A stretch of DNA of 64,000 bases from Candidatus Obscuribacterales bacterium (GTDB lineage: Bacteria; Cyanobacteriota; Vampirovibrionia; Obscuribacterales; Obscuribacteraceae): assembly GCA_019746975.1 (NCBI GenBank), contig JAIERK010000117.1, positions 41,506-105,505 on the forward strand. Direction: 5' to 3'. Position 1 is the stretch's first letter. Every line of letters starts with the position of its first letter. The translations under genes and the position numbers were made by a program. Positions 48,145 to 57,268 of the stretch are shown one piece after another. The notes below the pieces were generated by a model. The model had not been told where the DNA came from, made no database searches, and saw nothing but the letters and a program-made list of their open reading frames with translations.

Positions 48145-49365
48145 ATGACCACGAACAACTTTGAGCACATAGACCTGCCTCAGCTTCCATCGGCGAATGC
48201 AAGTGGGGGCAGTCTCTACGAGCAGCTAAACATGGCGAACTTTAGACCCAACCCAGTCAACAATGATTCACTATGCAGTTTCGCACTCGGTGCGTCGGAG
48301 CCAAAGGTAGCTGAGAAAGACAACGAGGGTTACGAAGATAAGACAAAGAAGGACGGCACTGACCAAACAGTGAAGTCCAACGACAAGCTTGAAGCCCCCG
48401 AGGGCTCCGCCCGGAAAAAGCGATTAGAGCTCGAAGAGGCAATCAAAAAAGCGGACGAAGCATTGCCGGCTAAAGACTTCGATAAGACTATTGCAGAACT
48501 TCACCATCTGTCACTTTTGTGGAAATCCTTTACCATCCTGGGTGACTTAAAGAAACCCCTCGACGACCTCGAGAAAGGTAAAGACCTGCAAAGAACTCAG
48601 ATGGTGGAGCTTGCCACAAAGACGAACGAACTATCTAACAAGCTCGTCGCCCCAATTGAGGCACGTATGCGTTATGCGAAGTTTCTAGCAGAAGCAGGGG
48701 GTTTTTCCGAAGCGGAGAAAGTCGCTTTGGAAGCAAGAGAACTGTCAGAACGATTCACTAAGCCAGCAAAGATAACTGAACATTTTACCGTATCCCCTCT
48801 CGCGGTCGAGAGGGAGGGCCGAAACAAAGCAGTGTTAGGGTTTGAGCTAGCCAAAAATTTTCCATCGAAGATGTCTCCGTTTGCGGATACCGTGACAGAG
48901 ACCAACGTTTTTTTGGCAAAACTCTATCTGGGCGCCGATGCTGATTGGACAAAAGGGGTTCCAAAAGTTATCGGAGATGGTAGATTTTTCGATCCTGTTA
49001 AGGCATTCGACGCTGCCGATAAGGCCAGAAAGTCCATAATGGATTCCTTCCTATATGATCCTCTGGAAAAGACTCTGTCGAATGAAGCTGCTGAGCTTAA
49101 GCATTTGTACAATGGACTCGATGCGGTCTTCAAAGACCCCGCGGCAGTCAAACTATCAGAACGAAAGAACTCTGATGGACAGAAGTTCGATCCAGATCGC
49201 ATCAAGGAAATAAGCGAAAAAATGGCGAAACGAAAACAGGACAACCTGAAATCGACAGGCGATTCGCTCCTCATGGATGCAGGAATGATGATGCTGTGGG
49301 GAGCCCGACCCAACGCATACCCCAAACCCATGGACCCGCGCAAGCAACCGGAGCAGAAAAAGTAA
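48145..49365 (+). CDS. hypothetical protein, first of a tandem paralogue pair
   Basis: This 406-residue protein is unrecognised. It is hydrophilic and helical, with no signal peptide. The N-terminus (MTTNNFEHIDLPQLPS) and the conserved stretch KLEAPEGSARKKRLELEEAI are shared with the next gene. Other shared stretches are PIEARMRYAKFLAEAGGFSE and ETNVFLAKLYLGAD. The central helices resemble TPRs. I start at the ATG after GGGGGAGGAGCGAAA; an ATG 23 codons upstream comes before the ribosome site. About 70 bp upstream and the whole gene are duplicated downstream, together with the end of a stress-protein gene. Confidence 0.75.
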   Translation: MTTNNFEHIDLPQLPSANASGGSLYEQLNMANFRPNPVNNDSLCSFALGASEPKVAEKDNEGYEDKTKKDGTDQTVKSNDKLEAPEGSARKKRLELEEAIKKADEALPAKDFDKTIAELHHLSLLWKSFTILGDLKKPLDDLEKGKDLQRTQMVELATKTNELSNKLVAPIEARMRYAKFLAEAGGFSEAEKVALEARELSERFTKPAKITEHFTVSPLAVEREGRNKAVLGFELAKNFPSKMSPFADTVTETNVFLAKLYLGADADWTKGVPKVIGDGRFFDPVKAFDAADKARKSIMDSFLYDPLEKTLSNEAAELKHLYNGLDAVFKDPAAVKLSERKNSDGQKFDPDRIKEISEKMAKRKQDNLKSTGDSLLMDAGMMMLWGARPNAYPKPMDPRKQPEQKK

Positions 49366-49369
49366 GGCT

Positions 49370-49555
49370 CAAATACGGCCCGGCCCGTGAAAGACCCGTT
49401 GAATTAGGCTCCGGACACGGTGCTGCTAACCTTCTCCGGGTGAGTTCTCTCAATCTGGGCTTTGCCGAAATCAAAGGAATTGCAAAGGCGACGTGCTCTT
49501 CGAAGTACGTCGCTTTCCACACTGCACATTGTGCACCGAGTATGGTGCCTTGCCA
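49370..49555 (-). pseudogene. C-terminal fragment of a universal stress protein gene
   Basis: This stretch is clearly similar at DNA level to the last 60 codons of the universal stress gene at 50974. On the minus strand one frame reads KATYFEEHVAF, matching REATYFEEARR, and another reads PEKVSSTVSGA, matching SAKVSSAVPGAQFNGYFTG. The two matches lie in different frames, so the copy has frameshifts and no start. It is a remnant created when the upstream gene and its convergent neighbour's end were duplicated in tandem. Confidence 0.75.
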
Positions 49556-49719
49556 CCCATACCTCCCGCAGTTGCAACAAACGCCAGACGGACTGCTTTA
49601 CGAGGCGCACCTTGGTTCTCGGACCTCAATGACGCTGCATTCGGTAAACTGGACAATTCTGTCACAACCTATCCGCAGAATGATTTCGTTTTTGGCGGAT
49701 GCCGGGATAGGAGCTAACA

Positions 49720-50970
49720 ATGACCACGAATAGTTTTAAACATGCAGATCAGCCGCAGATGCAGTCCTCAATGGAGGTGGAAGCCAATCTCTACGAACAG
49801 TTAAACATGTCGGACTACAAACCGAACAATGCCAGCAATGCGGTGTTGTGCGAACTCCAGATAGGCGATTCCGAGCCCGCACGAGAACAGAAAAACAACG
49901 CTGGTGACGACGACGAGATAAAAAAAGGTGGTGCCGATAAAGCAGAGAAGCCCAACGAAAAGCTCGAGGCGCCCGAAGGCTCTGCGCGGAAGAAGCGACT
50001 AGATTTTGAAATAGCTATTAAGAAAGCCGACGAACAACTGACCGACAAAGACTACGATATGGCTATCAAAGAACTTCATTACTTGTCACTCTTGCGAAAA
50101 GAACCAGAGCAAAAGCCAGGGCTCTCATTGATACAGCCGAAGAAAGAGTTGAACGACAAGGAATTAGAACTCAACGCAAAAAAAATGTCTGAACTTGACG
50201 TCGCTAGAAAAGAAGTTAGCCGCAAACTACTCACACCAATTGAAGCGCGCATGCGGTACGCACAATTCCTCGTAGACTCGGGAGGATTTTCAGAAGCTGC
50301 AAAAGTTGCTCTAGAAGCAAGGGCGCTCGCAGAGCGATTCGCCCGACCTGTAAAGGTCACGAACCACATAAAGTTATCACCGCTTGAACTAGAGAATCCT
50401 CTACTCGGCATGGAAGCCTTGAGCTTCGAGCGCAATTTGCCACCATGGGTTGATGGGTTACATCCATTTGCTAATTCTATGAAGGATGCCAACGTTTTTC
50501 TTGCCAAGCTCTATCTAGGCCCCGATGAAGACTGGAGTATAGGTGTGCCGAAAGAAATTGGAGACGGCACATTTTTTGATCCGGTAAAAGCATTCGACGC
50601 AGCCGAGAAAGCAAGGCAGACCACAAAAGATTTTCACGGCTATAACGCCCTCAGCTTGCGGGCAGTCAATTCAGCAGAGATACAGAACTTGTACAAAGCT
50701 CTCAACAAGGTCTTCGGAGACCCAGCTGCGCATAAATTGTCAGATCGGAAGAACGCCGATGGACAAAAGTTTGACCCAGAAAGAATCAGCGAAATTCGCA
50801 AAAAATTCGAAAAAATGAGGAAAGACCCAAGCAACTCCGCGTTCAGTCTGGACATTCACACCCGAACTATGTCGATCATGGGTGATTTAATAGCAGCGCC
50901 CTACGCGCTCCAGGGATCCTGGGGCTTAATACCGAACTACCAGCCAGAAAAACCGGAACAGAAGAAGTAA
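49720..50970 (+). CDS. hypothetical protein, second of a tandem paralogue pair
   Basis: This 416-residue protein is a close paralogue of the gene at 48145. The shared features are the MTTNSFKH start, KLEAPEGSARKKRLDFEIAI, TPIEARMRYAQFLVDSGGFS, DANVFLAKLYLGPDEDW and RKNADGQKFDPERISEI. It has a long helical body, no signal peptide and no known domain. The ATG follows GATAGGAGCTAAC. The 70 bp before the start are also similar between the copies (GTCACAACC, ATCC, CAGAAT), which suggests shared control. It converges on the universal stress protein gene with only 3 bp between stops. Confidence 0.75.
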   Translation: MTTNSFKHADQPQMQSSMEVEANLYEQLNMSDYKPNNASNAVLCELQIGDSEPAREQKNNAGDDDEIKKGGADKAEKPNEKLEAPEGSARKKRLDFEIAIKKADEQLTDKDYDMAIKELHYLSLLRKEPEQKPGLSLIQPKKELNDKELELNAKKMSELDVARKEVSRKLLTPIEARMRYAQFLVDSGGFSEAAKVALEARALAERFARPVKVTNHIKLSPLELENPLLGMEALSFERNLPPWVDGLHPFANSMKDANVFLAKLYLGPDEDWSIGVPKEIGDGTFFDPVKAFDAAEKARQTTKDFHGYNALSLRAVNSAEIQNLYKALNKVFGDPAAHKLSDRKNADGQKFDPERISEIRKKFEKMRKDPSNSAFSLDIHTRTMSIMGDLIAAPYALQGSWGLIPNYQPEKPEQKK

Positions 50971-50973
50971 GGC

Positions 50974-51948
50974 TTAGAAACCGCCAGTGAAATATCCGTT
51001 GAATTGTGCTCCGGGCACGGCGCTGCTAACCTTCGCAGAGTGAGTTTTCTCTGCCAGGACTTTTCCGAGGTCGGTAGATTTGCAGGCGCGACGTGCTTCT
51101 TCGAAGTACGTCGCTTCTCGCCCTCGCACAACGAGCACCGAGCATGGTGCCTTTTCGGCAACCGTTTCCGACACACTTTTGTGAATGAGCTTGCTAAGCC
51201 CAGCCCGACAGTGGGAGCCAAGAACAACCAGATCGATTGGCCATTTCGTCGCAGCGGCGACAATTCCCGTGATCGGATCTCCTTCAATAACGGTGAATGG
51301 AACAGTCTTTCTATTGGTCGCTTCAGCGAACAGCTCGCTCCATGTTTGACTCAAATGAGCAACTCGAGACTCTTCATACCTCTGACGCATTAGCAAGTCA
51401 GAAGCCTTCTCCACGCTCATCAAGCGAGAATCTACGTGCGCCGGCGACTCATCGACCACAGACAGGATAAAAACATTTTTCCTACGCACCCACTGTTGCT
51501 GCGCCAACCATTCCAGGCATACAGCCGAGCTCTCGGAGTCATCAGCCGCTACAAGAACGTTGGTCACCTTCTCCGCCTTGTCTCGCAGTATCGTCACCGG
51601 ACAGGCAGCCTTCGTGAGCACCGACTGACTGACACTCCCTAGGATCACGCGCTCGAGCCCTCGCCTGTCATGCGTTCCGACAGCTATCAAGTCGGCCTGC
51701 CACTGCCTGGCCATGGTGACTATAGCTTCGGTTGCCGGTCCCTCCGCGAAGAGCGTCTCGATAGCCAGCGCCCCTTCCAGGCAGATACTCCGAGAAAGTA
51801 TCTCAGGCACGTTGTCGACGCCCTTACTGGCGCCCCCCTGCACATGAAGGAAGCGCACTCGGGCGCCTCGAGCCATATCGCTCAGGCGGAGGTGCTCGAC
51901 GGCTACCCGTGAGCACTCTGAGTTGTCTATAGGTACGAGTATTTTCAT
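50974..51948 (-). CDS. tandem-domain universal stress protein
   Basis: This 324-residue protein has two UspA domains. Each has the start pattern (MKILVPIDNSECSRVAVEHL and KVTNVLVAADDSESSAVCLE) and an ATP-binding-type motif, GTHDRRGLERVILGSVSQSV and GSHCRAGLSKLIHKSVSETV, close to the Gly-x2-Gly-x9-Gly-(Ser/Thr) consensus. Usp proteins respond to starvation, oxidants or membrane stress, often by binding ATP. About 45 residues after the second domain, ending SSAVPGAQFNGYFTGGF, are not part of the standard fold. A broken copy of this end lies at 49370. Confidence 0.93.
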   Translation of the reverse strand: MKILVPIDNSECSRVAVEHLRLSDMARGARVRFLHVQGGASKGVDNVPEILSRSICLEGALAIETLFAEGPATEAIVTMARQWQADLIAVGTHDRRGLERVILGSVSQSVLTKAACPVTILRDKAEKVTNVLVAADDSESSAVCLEWLAQQQWVRRKNVFILSVVDESPAHVDSRLMSVEKASDLLMRQRYEESRVAHLSQTWSELFAEATNRKTVPFTVIEGDPITGIVAAATKWPIDLVVLGSHCRAGLSKLIHKSVSETVAEKAPCSVLVVRGREATYFEEARRACKSTDLGKVLAEKTHSAKVSSAVPGAQFNGYFTGGF

Positions 51949-52229
51949 CGTCTGAGGATACCATGGCCCACCTAGGACCGCGGGCCCGTCAGTTACGGAT
52001 CATATTTTCTTACTTGAGGACCATGTATAACTGAGGCTTTCTCGTGGAGAAAATTGAAAGAATGAGGAAATTATGACTGTGTGTGTGTGTTTCCCCACAG
52101 TTTTGGAGATATTTCTAATAAATTTTTGCGGCAAATACGAACTGAGCGTTTGTTTTTCACAAAATTGTCCCAATCTCTCAGTAGAATTTCACAACTAGCT
52201 AACGTTCGGCGTTGTGAGGATTATACGGA

Positions 52230-53618
52230 ATGACGACTCTGGCCACCTCTGGACTCTGGGTTCTCGGCGACAGCACCTGCGTAACGTCGGGTAGTTTTCA
52301 CCAGCCTTCTACAGCGCTGGACGCAGTCAGCCGCTCCCAGCCGATTGAGCATGGCGTGCTCGTGATCAAAGGGAAAAACGTCAGCGGACGTATCGGAATC
52401 GACAACAACACCATCATCACGGGAGCTGCCGTGGATGGTACAGGTGAGACTGGCACTCATGCAGTCTGCAAACTCTTGTTGCTACCGTTCGCCAACTATA
52501 GCTTCCGTCACGCTATCCATCAGGATGTTAGAGATCTCAGCCAAGAGATCGCCATGAAGTTTGACGAGATAAAGAGCTTCCTATCCGGTCCTTCGTCGAT
52601 CGGACTCGCAACTCCGTCCCAGACAACCCTCGAAAACCTTAAGGCACAGTCGCAATCCGGCTTCAATTGGGAAAGCACACGACTCAAAGGAAACTGGGAA
52701 AATAACTCAATTCCCCCGGAAGAGTGGGGTGACACGATGCTTCGCTCCGCGTCCAAAGGCGCACCGGGCGAAGAAAAATTTGACTGTGAGACCGGGACAT
52801 ATGACCGTGACTGCACCGAACTCATCTCAAAGATTGAGAAGAAAAACACTGTCACGCTCTCGACGCTTCACTATAAGCATTCCCCGACTAAATCGACCGT
52901 GGAACTAGTGGCTGGTCCGCTGCCATTCAGAAAAGAAAAGCGCGAGCCGATCAAACCAGTCTACATCCTCGTCGGTGCAGCCGTAGTTTTCATCCTCGGC
53001 GCTGTACTGAGCGTTGACACATGGATTCGTCAGTCCGCCAACGATGCGGTCATAGCAGCTGAGCCCATGATGGAAGGAGCCCCTCATGCATATGCCCAGG
53101 GCGGCGAACCAGCTCCAGAACAGCCAGAAGTGTCCAGCACGGCACCTTATGCACTACCGGGCTCGCCGCCACCGGCATCACCACCGCCGAACCCGACACC
53201 CGCGGCCGCTCCAGAAGAAACAGCAGCAGAGACAGAAGCGACCGAAGAGCCGGTTGCCGTTGAGCAACCTCAGCCAGCGAGACGACATCAAGCGTATGGT
53301 GGTCCTGCCGCTCCTCAAGTTGGACAATCGGAAGTAACTCGTTGGACCGAAGCGGTCAGAAAGCATCCAGCCGACGCCGAAGCAAGAAGACAGTTGGCTC
53401 AAGCATACTTATTGGGTGGTGATACAAACTCGTCCATCGAGCAATTCCATGCCGTTATGAGACTTCGTGGTGTCGATGCATCCGAGATAATCGCCTACGC
53501 CGACAATTTGATGGCATTCGGAAGCAAGGATGTAGCGAGACAGTTCTTGAGCAACATTCTAAGAGCCGATCCTGGCAACTCAGCCATCCGCGGAAGATTG
53601 TCAGAACTCAACCGCTAA
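52230..53618 (+). CDS. membrane protein with DUF4388-like N-terminus and TPR C-terminus
   Basis: The product is 462 residues. The N-terminal part (HGVLVIKGKNVSGRIGIDNN, then TIITGAAVDGTGETGTHAVC and KLLLLPFANYSF) resembles DUF4388/PATAN-like domains, which occur in bacterial signalling and gliding proteins. A single membrane helix (VYILVGAAVVFILGAVLSV) lies near residue 255. A Pro/Glu/Ala-rich linker follows, and residues about 375-462 form two or three TPRs (AEARRQLAQAYLLGGDTNSS, SIEQFHAVMRL, DVARQFLSNILRADPGNSA). The DUF4388 part would be cytosolic and the TPR part outside, or the reverse. A TG tract (52078-52090) lies about 140 bp upstream. Function is unknown. Confidence 0.75.
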   Translation: MTTLATSGLWVLGDSTCVTSGSFHQPSTALDAVSRSQPIEHGVLVIKGKNVSGRIGIDNNTIITGAAVDGTGETGTHAVCKLLLLPFANYSFRHAIHQDVRDLSQEIAMKFDEIKSFLSGPSSIGLATPSQTTLENLKAQSQSGFNWESTRLKGNWENNSIPPEEWGDTMLRSASKGAPGEEKFDCETGTYDRDCTELISKIEKKNTVTLSTLHYKHSPTKSTVELVAGPLPFRKEKREPIKPVYILVGAAVVFILGAVLSVDTWIRQSANDAVIAAEPMMEGAPHAYAQGGEPAPEQPEVSSTAPYALPGSPPPASPPPNPTPAAAPEETAAETEATEEPVAVEQPQPARRHQAYGGPAAPQVGQSEVTRWTEAVRKHPADAEARRQLAQAYLLGGDTNSSIEQFHAVMRLRGVDASEIIAYADNLMAFGSKDVARQFLSNILRADPGNSAIRGRLSELNR

Positions 53619-53680
53619 AAGATTCTCGACAGAGACGAATTGAGACCACACAGTTAGGCCGACATCAACGATTTTGTCGC

Positions 53681-53986
53681 TTGGCTGGTTCAACTCGACG
53701 CCTTTACCCGCCTTTTTATTCCTTTGGAGGAATTGTTCGTGTCGAGCAGTTCTCAAAATCAGTTAACGTGATTGATTGGTTGGTGTTCCCCTTAAGCCGC
53801 GCGGATAACACTTCTTGCCATAGACCACTCCTATTCGTAGATACAGCGAACAACCACCCAATTGCGTACCAAGGGGAAAATAAATCTGCTCTGTTTGGGG
53901 CAGTCCACCATGAAATCGAGGCGCAATATGAGTGCCTCATTAAAATCTGTCCGACGCGCGTTGTCGCCTTTCGGTATCGTCAGTGA
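53681..53986 (+). CDS. doubtful ORF, possibly frameshifted
   Basis: The open frame encodes about 100 residues with a protein-like end (LLFVDTANNHPIAYQGENKS, then FGAVHHEIEAQYE). Its only upstream initiator in frame is TTG. A strong ribosome site, GGAGG (53726-53730), instead precedes a GTG at 53739 in the next frame, which stops after ten codons. A one-base shift would join the two. It overlaps the kinase gene end by 7 bp. Confidence 0.25.
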   Translation: MAGSTRRLYPPFYSFGGIVRVEQFSKSVNVIDWLVFPLSRADNTSCHRPLLFVDTANNHPIAYQGENKSALFGAVHHEIEAQYECLIKICPTRVVAFRYRQ

Positions 53987-55218
53987 CCGGTGAAAATGAT
54001 GGCAACGGCGAGAAGAGTGACCAATACTAATACGAACAACCCAGCGGCAATACGTGTCAGAAGCAGTTTCTTTCGAGCGGCGGCAAGCGTAGCAATTTGC
54101 AACTGTACCCGTTTCGGAAATACTTCCAGACGTTCCAATAGTTTTGCTACCGTTTCGAATCTATCTCTTGGGTCCTTCTCCAAACATTTTTCAACAACTT
54201 CCTCGAGATCCTTTGGTCTCTCGGACTGAAATTTTATATCGGAGATCTTTGGCGGCAGTTTTAGTGCATGACTGTTCTTGATATCACGGGCGGTTCCATC
54301 CTGAAAAGGTGGTCTGCCTGTCAGCAGAGCAAAACCGAGACATCCAATCGAGTAGAGCTCTGACTTCTCGCTGAAGTCAAGCCCGCGAGCATCATCTGCT
54401 GACATAAAAAATGCATCTGTGGGAGCGGTGAGCTCGAGTTTAGCAAGGGACGGAAACCCAAAATCCATAATCGCAACCGATGGTTCGGAGTTGGTATCAT
54501 CGATAAAAATTACATTGCCAGGTTTGAGATTCCGGTGAAAGACCTTCTCTTTGTGCGCATAAATGATAACTTCGCAAACGCTCATCAGGACTTTGACTGC
54601 AACATCATGAGTCGGTGTACCAAGAGTCTCCAGATACTGTTGTAAGTTAAACCCTTCCTTGTACTCGGTCACCACATAAGGTGCCCTATTGTTGTATATT
54701 CCCGAATCAATTATTTTCGCAATAAGAGGATGTGATAGGCGACTGTTGTTTTTCACTTCTTGAGTAAAAGCAGCCAAGAATGCGCTTGTTGAACCTTTGA
54801 AGTACTTCACCGCAACCTTCTTCCCAGAAAGTTGGTCTCGACACAAGATAACATTTGCGCCCGCATTTACTCCCAAAACTCCGAGAGGTTTGTACCTCTC
54901 CATCGGGAATTCGCTTGGCGACATCCCTATTGATGACAGTTCCAACGCAATTTCGCTTTGCTGATTTTGCTTCAAAAAAGTTGGAATAGTGACTGAGGCT
55001 GGTTGCTCACATGAGCAAAGATCGATCGAAGTGACTCTCTTGGTGGCATTCTTAAAAACTCTCTTCTTGCACTTCAAACACTGTTCTATGGAGTACTGTG
55101 CATTGGGCGAGTAGGTGTGATCGCATCTGCAGACTGAAATCCACTGATTGGTTGCGGTGTCTGCGACAGCTATCGGACGAAGACACTTCTGACAATTCTC
55201 GGAATTCAATCGCTCCAC
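53980..55218 (-). CDS. zinc-ribbon Ser/Thr kinase-like protein, probable pseudokinase
   Basis: The 412-residue protein starts with four paired-Cys motifs (CQKC, CRC, CLKC, CSC) spread over residues 9-71, which look like two zinc ribbons. The kinase fold follows: a degenerate glycine loop (LGVNAGANVILC), the VAVKYF lysine, and the catalytic loop FHRNLKPGNVIF. Here the usual HRD Asp is Asn (residue 230, codon 54529-54531). DFG is kept (MDFGFPSL) and SELYSIGCLGFALLTGRPPF follows. The C-terminus is one membrane helix (LFVLVLVTLLAVAIIF). With the catalytic Asp missing it is probably inactive or weakly active, acting as a scaffold or sensor. This is inference. The kinase at 58189 is intact. Confidence 0.85.
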   Translation of the reverse strand: MERLNSENCQKCLRPIAVADTATNQWISVCRCDHTYSPNAQYSIEQCLKCKKRVFKNATKRVTSIDLCSCEQPASVTIPTFLKQNQQSEIALELSSIGMSPSEFPMERYKPLGVLGVNAGANVILCRDQLSGKKVAVKYFKGSTSAFLAAFTQEVKNNSRLSHPLIAKIIDSGIYNNRAPYVVTEYKEGFNLQQYLETLGTPTHDVAVKVLMSVCEVIIYAHKEKVFHRNLKPGNVIFIDDTNSEPSVAIMDFGFPSLAKLELTAPTDAFFMSADDARGLDFSEKSELYSIGCLGFALLTGRPPFQDGTARDIKNSHALKLPPKISDIKFQSERPKDLEEVVEKCLEKDPRDRFETVAKLLERLEVFPKRVQLQIATLAAARKKLLLTRIAAGLFVLVLVTLLAVAIIFTGH

Positions 55219-55336
55219 CTTTTCTAGGGTCAGAAATATTATACAAGTGTTTTGTTCCTCGGCGAGTCCCTACCAAACGGAAAAACGGCTCTCCACTCTC
55301 ATGGTACACTGACCACTCGTCGAAGGAGAGCTAAGC

Positions 55337-55503
55337 ATGGAAAGACGCAAAACAAGCTGGAAGTATATGGCGCAATCGATTCCGCATCGATGACTCATAT
55401 CGCTATCGTCGAAAAGCTCAATGGTAAAGCCGTTGACTGGATGGAGCAGGTCACGGATGCAGAGTATCAGTCGGGCTGCACGCTCTGCAAGCAACTCGCG
55501 TAG
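55337..55503 (+). pseudogene. C-terminal remnant of a cupin protein
   Basis: The frame reads GAIDSASMTHIAIVEKLNGK, AVDWMEQVTDAEYQSG. This matches the end of small cupin proteins of the carboxymuconolactone-decarboxylase-associated type, which have a WHGA...MTHIAI...WMEKVTDEQY ending. The beta-barrel before it is absent. A good ribosome site (GGAGAGCTAAGC) leads into a different frame of only 18 codons, so the gene has lost its 5' part and frame. It ends 19 bp before the tautomerase gene, to which it was probably coupled. Confidence 0.6.
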
Positions 55504-55522
55504 AAATTAGAGGAGAGATTTT

Positions 55523-55750
55523 ATGCCTCACGTTGTCGTGAAACTCTGGCCGGGACGGTCGGAAGAGCTAAAGAACAAACTCACCAATCAAATTGTCAAA
55601 GACGTCACGAACGTTTTCGACTGTGGTGAAGAGTATGTTTCCGTTGCCTTCGAAGAAATCGATTCGAACGACTGGGCGGAGACGGTTTATAAACCGGAGA
55701 TCGAAGGAAACTGGGATAAACTCTATAAGAAGCCAGGCTATAAAATGTGA
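55523..55750 (+). CDS. 4-oxalocrotonate tautomerase family protein, PptA-like
   Basis: This 75-residue protein begins MPHVVVKLWPGRSEE, so Pro2 would become the N-terminal catalytic proline once Met is removed. It also has the body and the ending LYKKPGYKM typical of E. coli PptA (KKPGYSM). Tautomerases of this group shift keto-enol double bonds as homo-oligomers. The substrate is unknown. The ribosome site AGAGGAGAG is strong. The upstream cupin remnant suggests that an associated pathway has been partly lost. Confidence 0.9.
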   Translation: MPHVVVKLWPGRSEELKNKLTNQIVKDVTNVFDCGEEYVSVAFEEIDSNDWAETVYKPEIEGNWDKLYKKPGYKM

Positions 55751-55912
55751 TTGAAGGATCACGGTAAGACACCATATATAGTGCCACACCGTTGCTACTT
55801 GGCACAGATTAAAATCCGAAAGAAAAGCCTTGCCAAGCAGATATGATCACTTGGTCTGTTACAAGCACATCCGCGCGGCGCTCGGTCGCCTCGGCGGCGG
55901 AGGAATCTGACG

Positions 55913-57268
55913 ATGAGCACACAATCAACATTAGCCCCAAAGGTATCGGAGCAACAAGCTTACGAGATTGGCTGCGAGGCTTACTGGTATTTTTATCCAC
56001 TGATAACAATGGACCTGTCTCGCCGACAGATTACGAATCTTCCTCCAGGGCAGAAGCCAGGCTTCGGTCCGATGAACTCATACTCTCACATACGCGCTTA
56101 CCCTGATGCCGATTTCAAAACGGTCGTCCGTCCCAACTTTGATACGCTCTACAGTAGCGCGTGGCTGGATTTGACGACAGAACCGGTGATCCTATCTATG
56201 CCTGCTGCAGGCGATCGCTATTATCTCCTGCCGATGCTTGACATGTGGACCGATGTTTTCGCCGTGCCTGGGTGGCGCACCTCAGGCACGGGCAAACAAA
56301 CATATGCTATTGTGTCACCAGGCTGGTCTGGCACACTCCCGAACGAAGTTGAGCGGATAGACGCGCCCACTAGTCACGTCTGGGTGATAGGCAGAATCAA
56401 GACCGATGGACCGGACGACTACAAGACAGTGCACGCGATTCAGGACGGCATGTCGATCACGCCGCTGTCTTCTTGGGGTAAATCGACACCCACTCCACAA
56501 CAGAACATCGACGCTTCACTAGACATGAATACGCCGCCGCTCGAAGCGGTCAACGCATTGACGCCAGAGGAGTACTTCGCGCGAGCATCCAAGCTTCTCT
56601 CAACATACAAGCCCCATGCTACCGACTGGTCCGTCCTGTCGCGGCTTAAGAGTGTCGGATTTGAGCTCGGCAAGAAGTTCGACCTGTCAGGAGCTGATCC
56701 GACAATCGCTCGGGAATTCGCTCGAGGAGCGAAAGACGCACTCAAAGTTATGCTCGCGAAGCTCAACTCCATGGGCAGACCAGTCAATGGCTGGGCAATG
56801 AACACGGACACGATGGGTGTCTATGGCAACAATTACCTCAAGCGGGCAATAGTCTCCATGGTCGGTCTTGGCGCCAATCAGCCAGAAGACGCCATCTATC
56901 CTCTCTGTTTCGCAGACGCCGATGGTCAGCCACTTACAGGTGACAAATCTTACGTTCTCCATTTCAATGCCGACAATCTGCCACCCGTGCACGCCTTCTG
57001 GTCCGTGACCATGTACGATGCAGCTGGCTTTCAGGTGAGCAATCCAATCAATCGTTTCGCAATCAGCTCGTGGATGCCACTGAAGAAGAATCCCGACGGT
57101 TCTCTCGATCTCTACATTCAGCACGCGAATCCAGGGGCAGACAAGGAATCCAATTGGCTGCCGGGTCCTGCCAGTGGCGCCCTTGGCGTAACAATGCGTC
57201 TCTACGCACCAGCTCCTAGCGCGCTCAACGGAGATTGGAATCCGCCCGCTATCAAGAAGCTAAGTTAG
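55913..57268 (+). CDS. DUF1254/DUF1214 domain protein
   Basis: This 451-residue protein matches the DUF1254-DUF1214 family. The N-terminal part reads GCEAYWYFYPLITMDLSRRQ and later VRPNFDTLYSSAWLDLTTEP, and the C-terminal part HFNADNLPPVHAFWSVTMYD with ISSWMPLKKNPDGSLDLYIQ, all typical of it. No signal peptide is seen, whereas many homologues are exported. The biochemical role of the family is not settled. The ATG follows GGAGGAATCTGACG, a strong ribosome site. It stands alone. Confidence 0.92.
   Translation: MSTQSTLAPKVSEQQAYEIGCEAYWYFYPLITMDLSRRQITNLPPGQKPGFGPMNSYSHIRAYPDADFKTVVRPNFDTLYSSAWLDLTTEPVILSMPAAGDRYYLLPMLDMWTDVFAVPGWRTSGTGKQTYAIVSPGWSGTLPNEVERIDAPTSHVWVIGRIKTDGPDDYKTVHAIQDGMSITPLSSWGKSTPTPQQNIDASLDMNTPPLEAVNALTPEEYFARASKLLSTYKPHATDWSVLSRLKSVGFELGKKFDLSGADPTIAREFARGAKDALKVMLAKLNSMGRPVNGWAMNTDTMGVYGNNYLKRAIVSMVGLGANQPEDAIYPLCFADADGQPLTGDKSYVLHFNADNLPPVHAFWSVTMYDAAGFQVSNPINRFAISSWMPLKKNPDGSLDLYIQHANPGADKESNWLPGPASGALGVTMRLYAPAPSALNGDWNPPAIKKLS

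Noticed and set aside
52078..52090. Short TG dinucleotide tract as a phase-variation switch
   Set aside because: About six units is short and the site is not at a start codon or promoter box I can identify.
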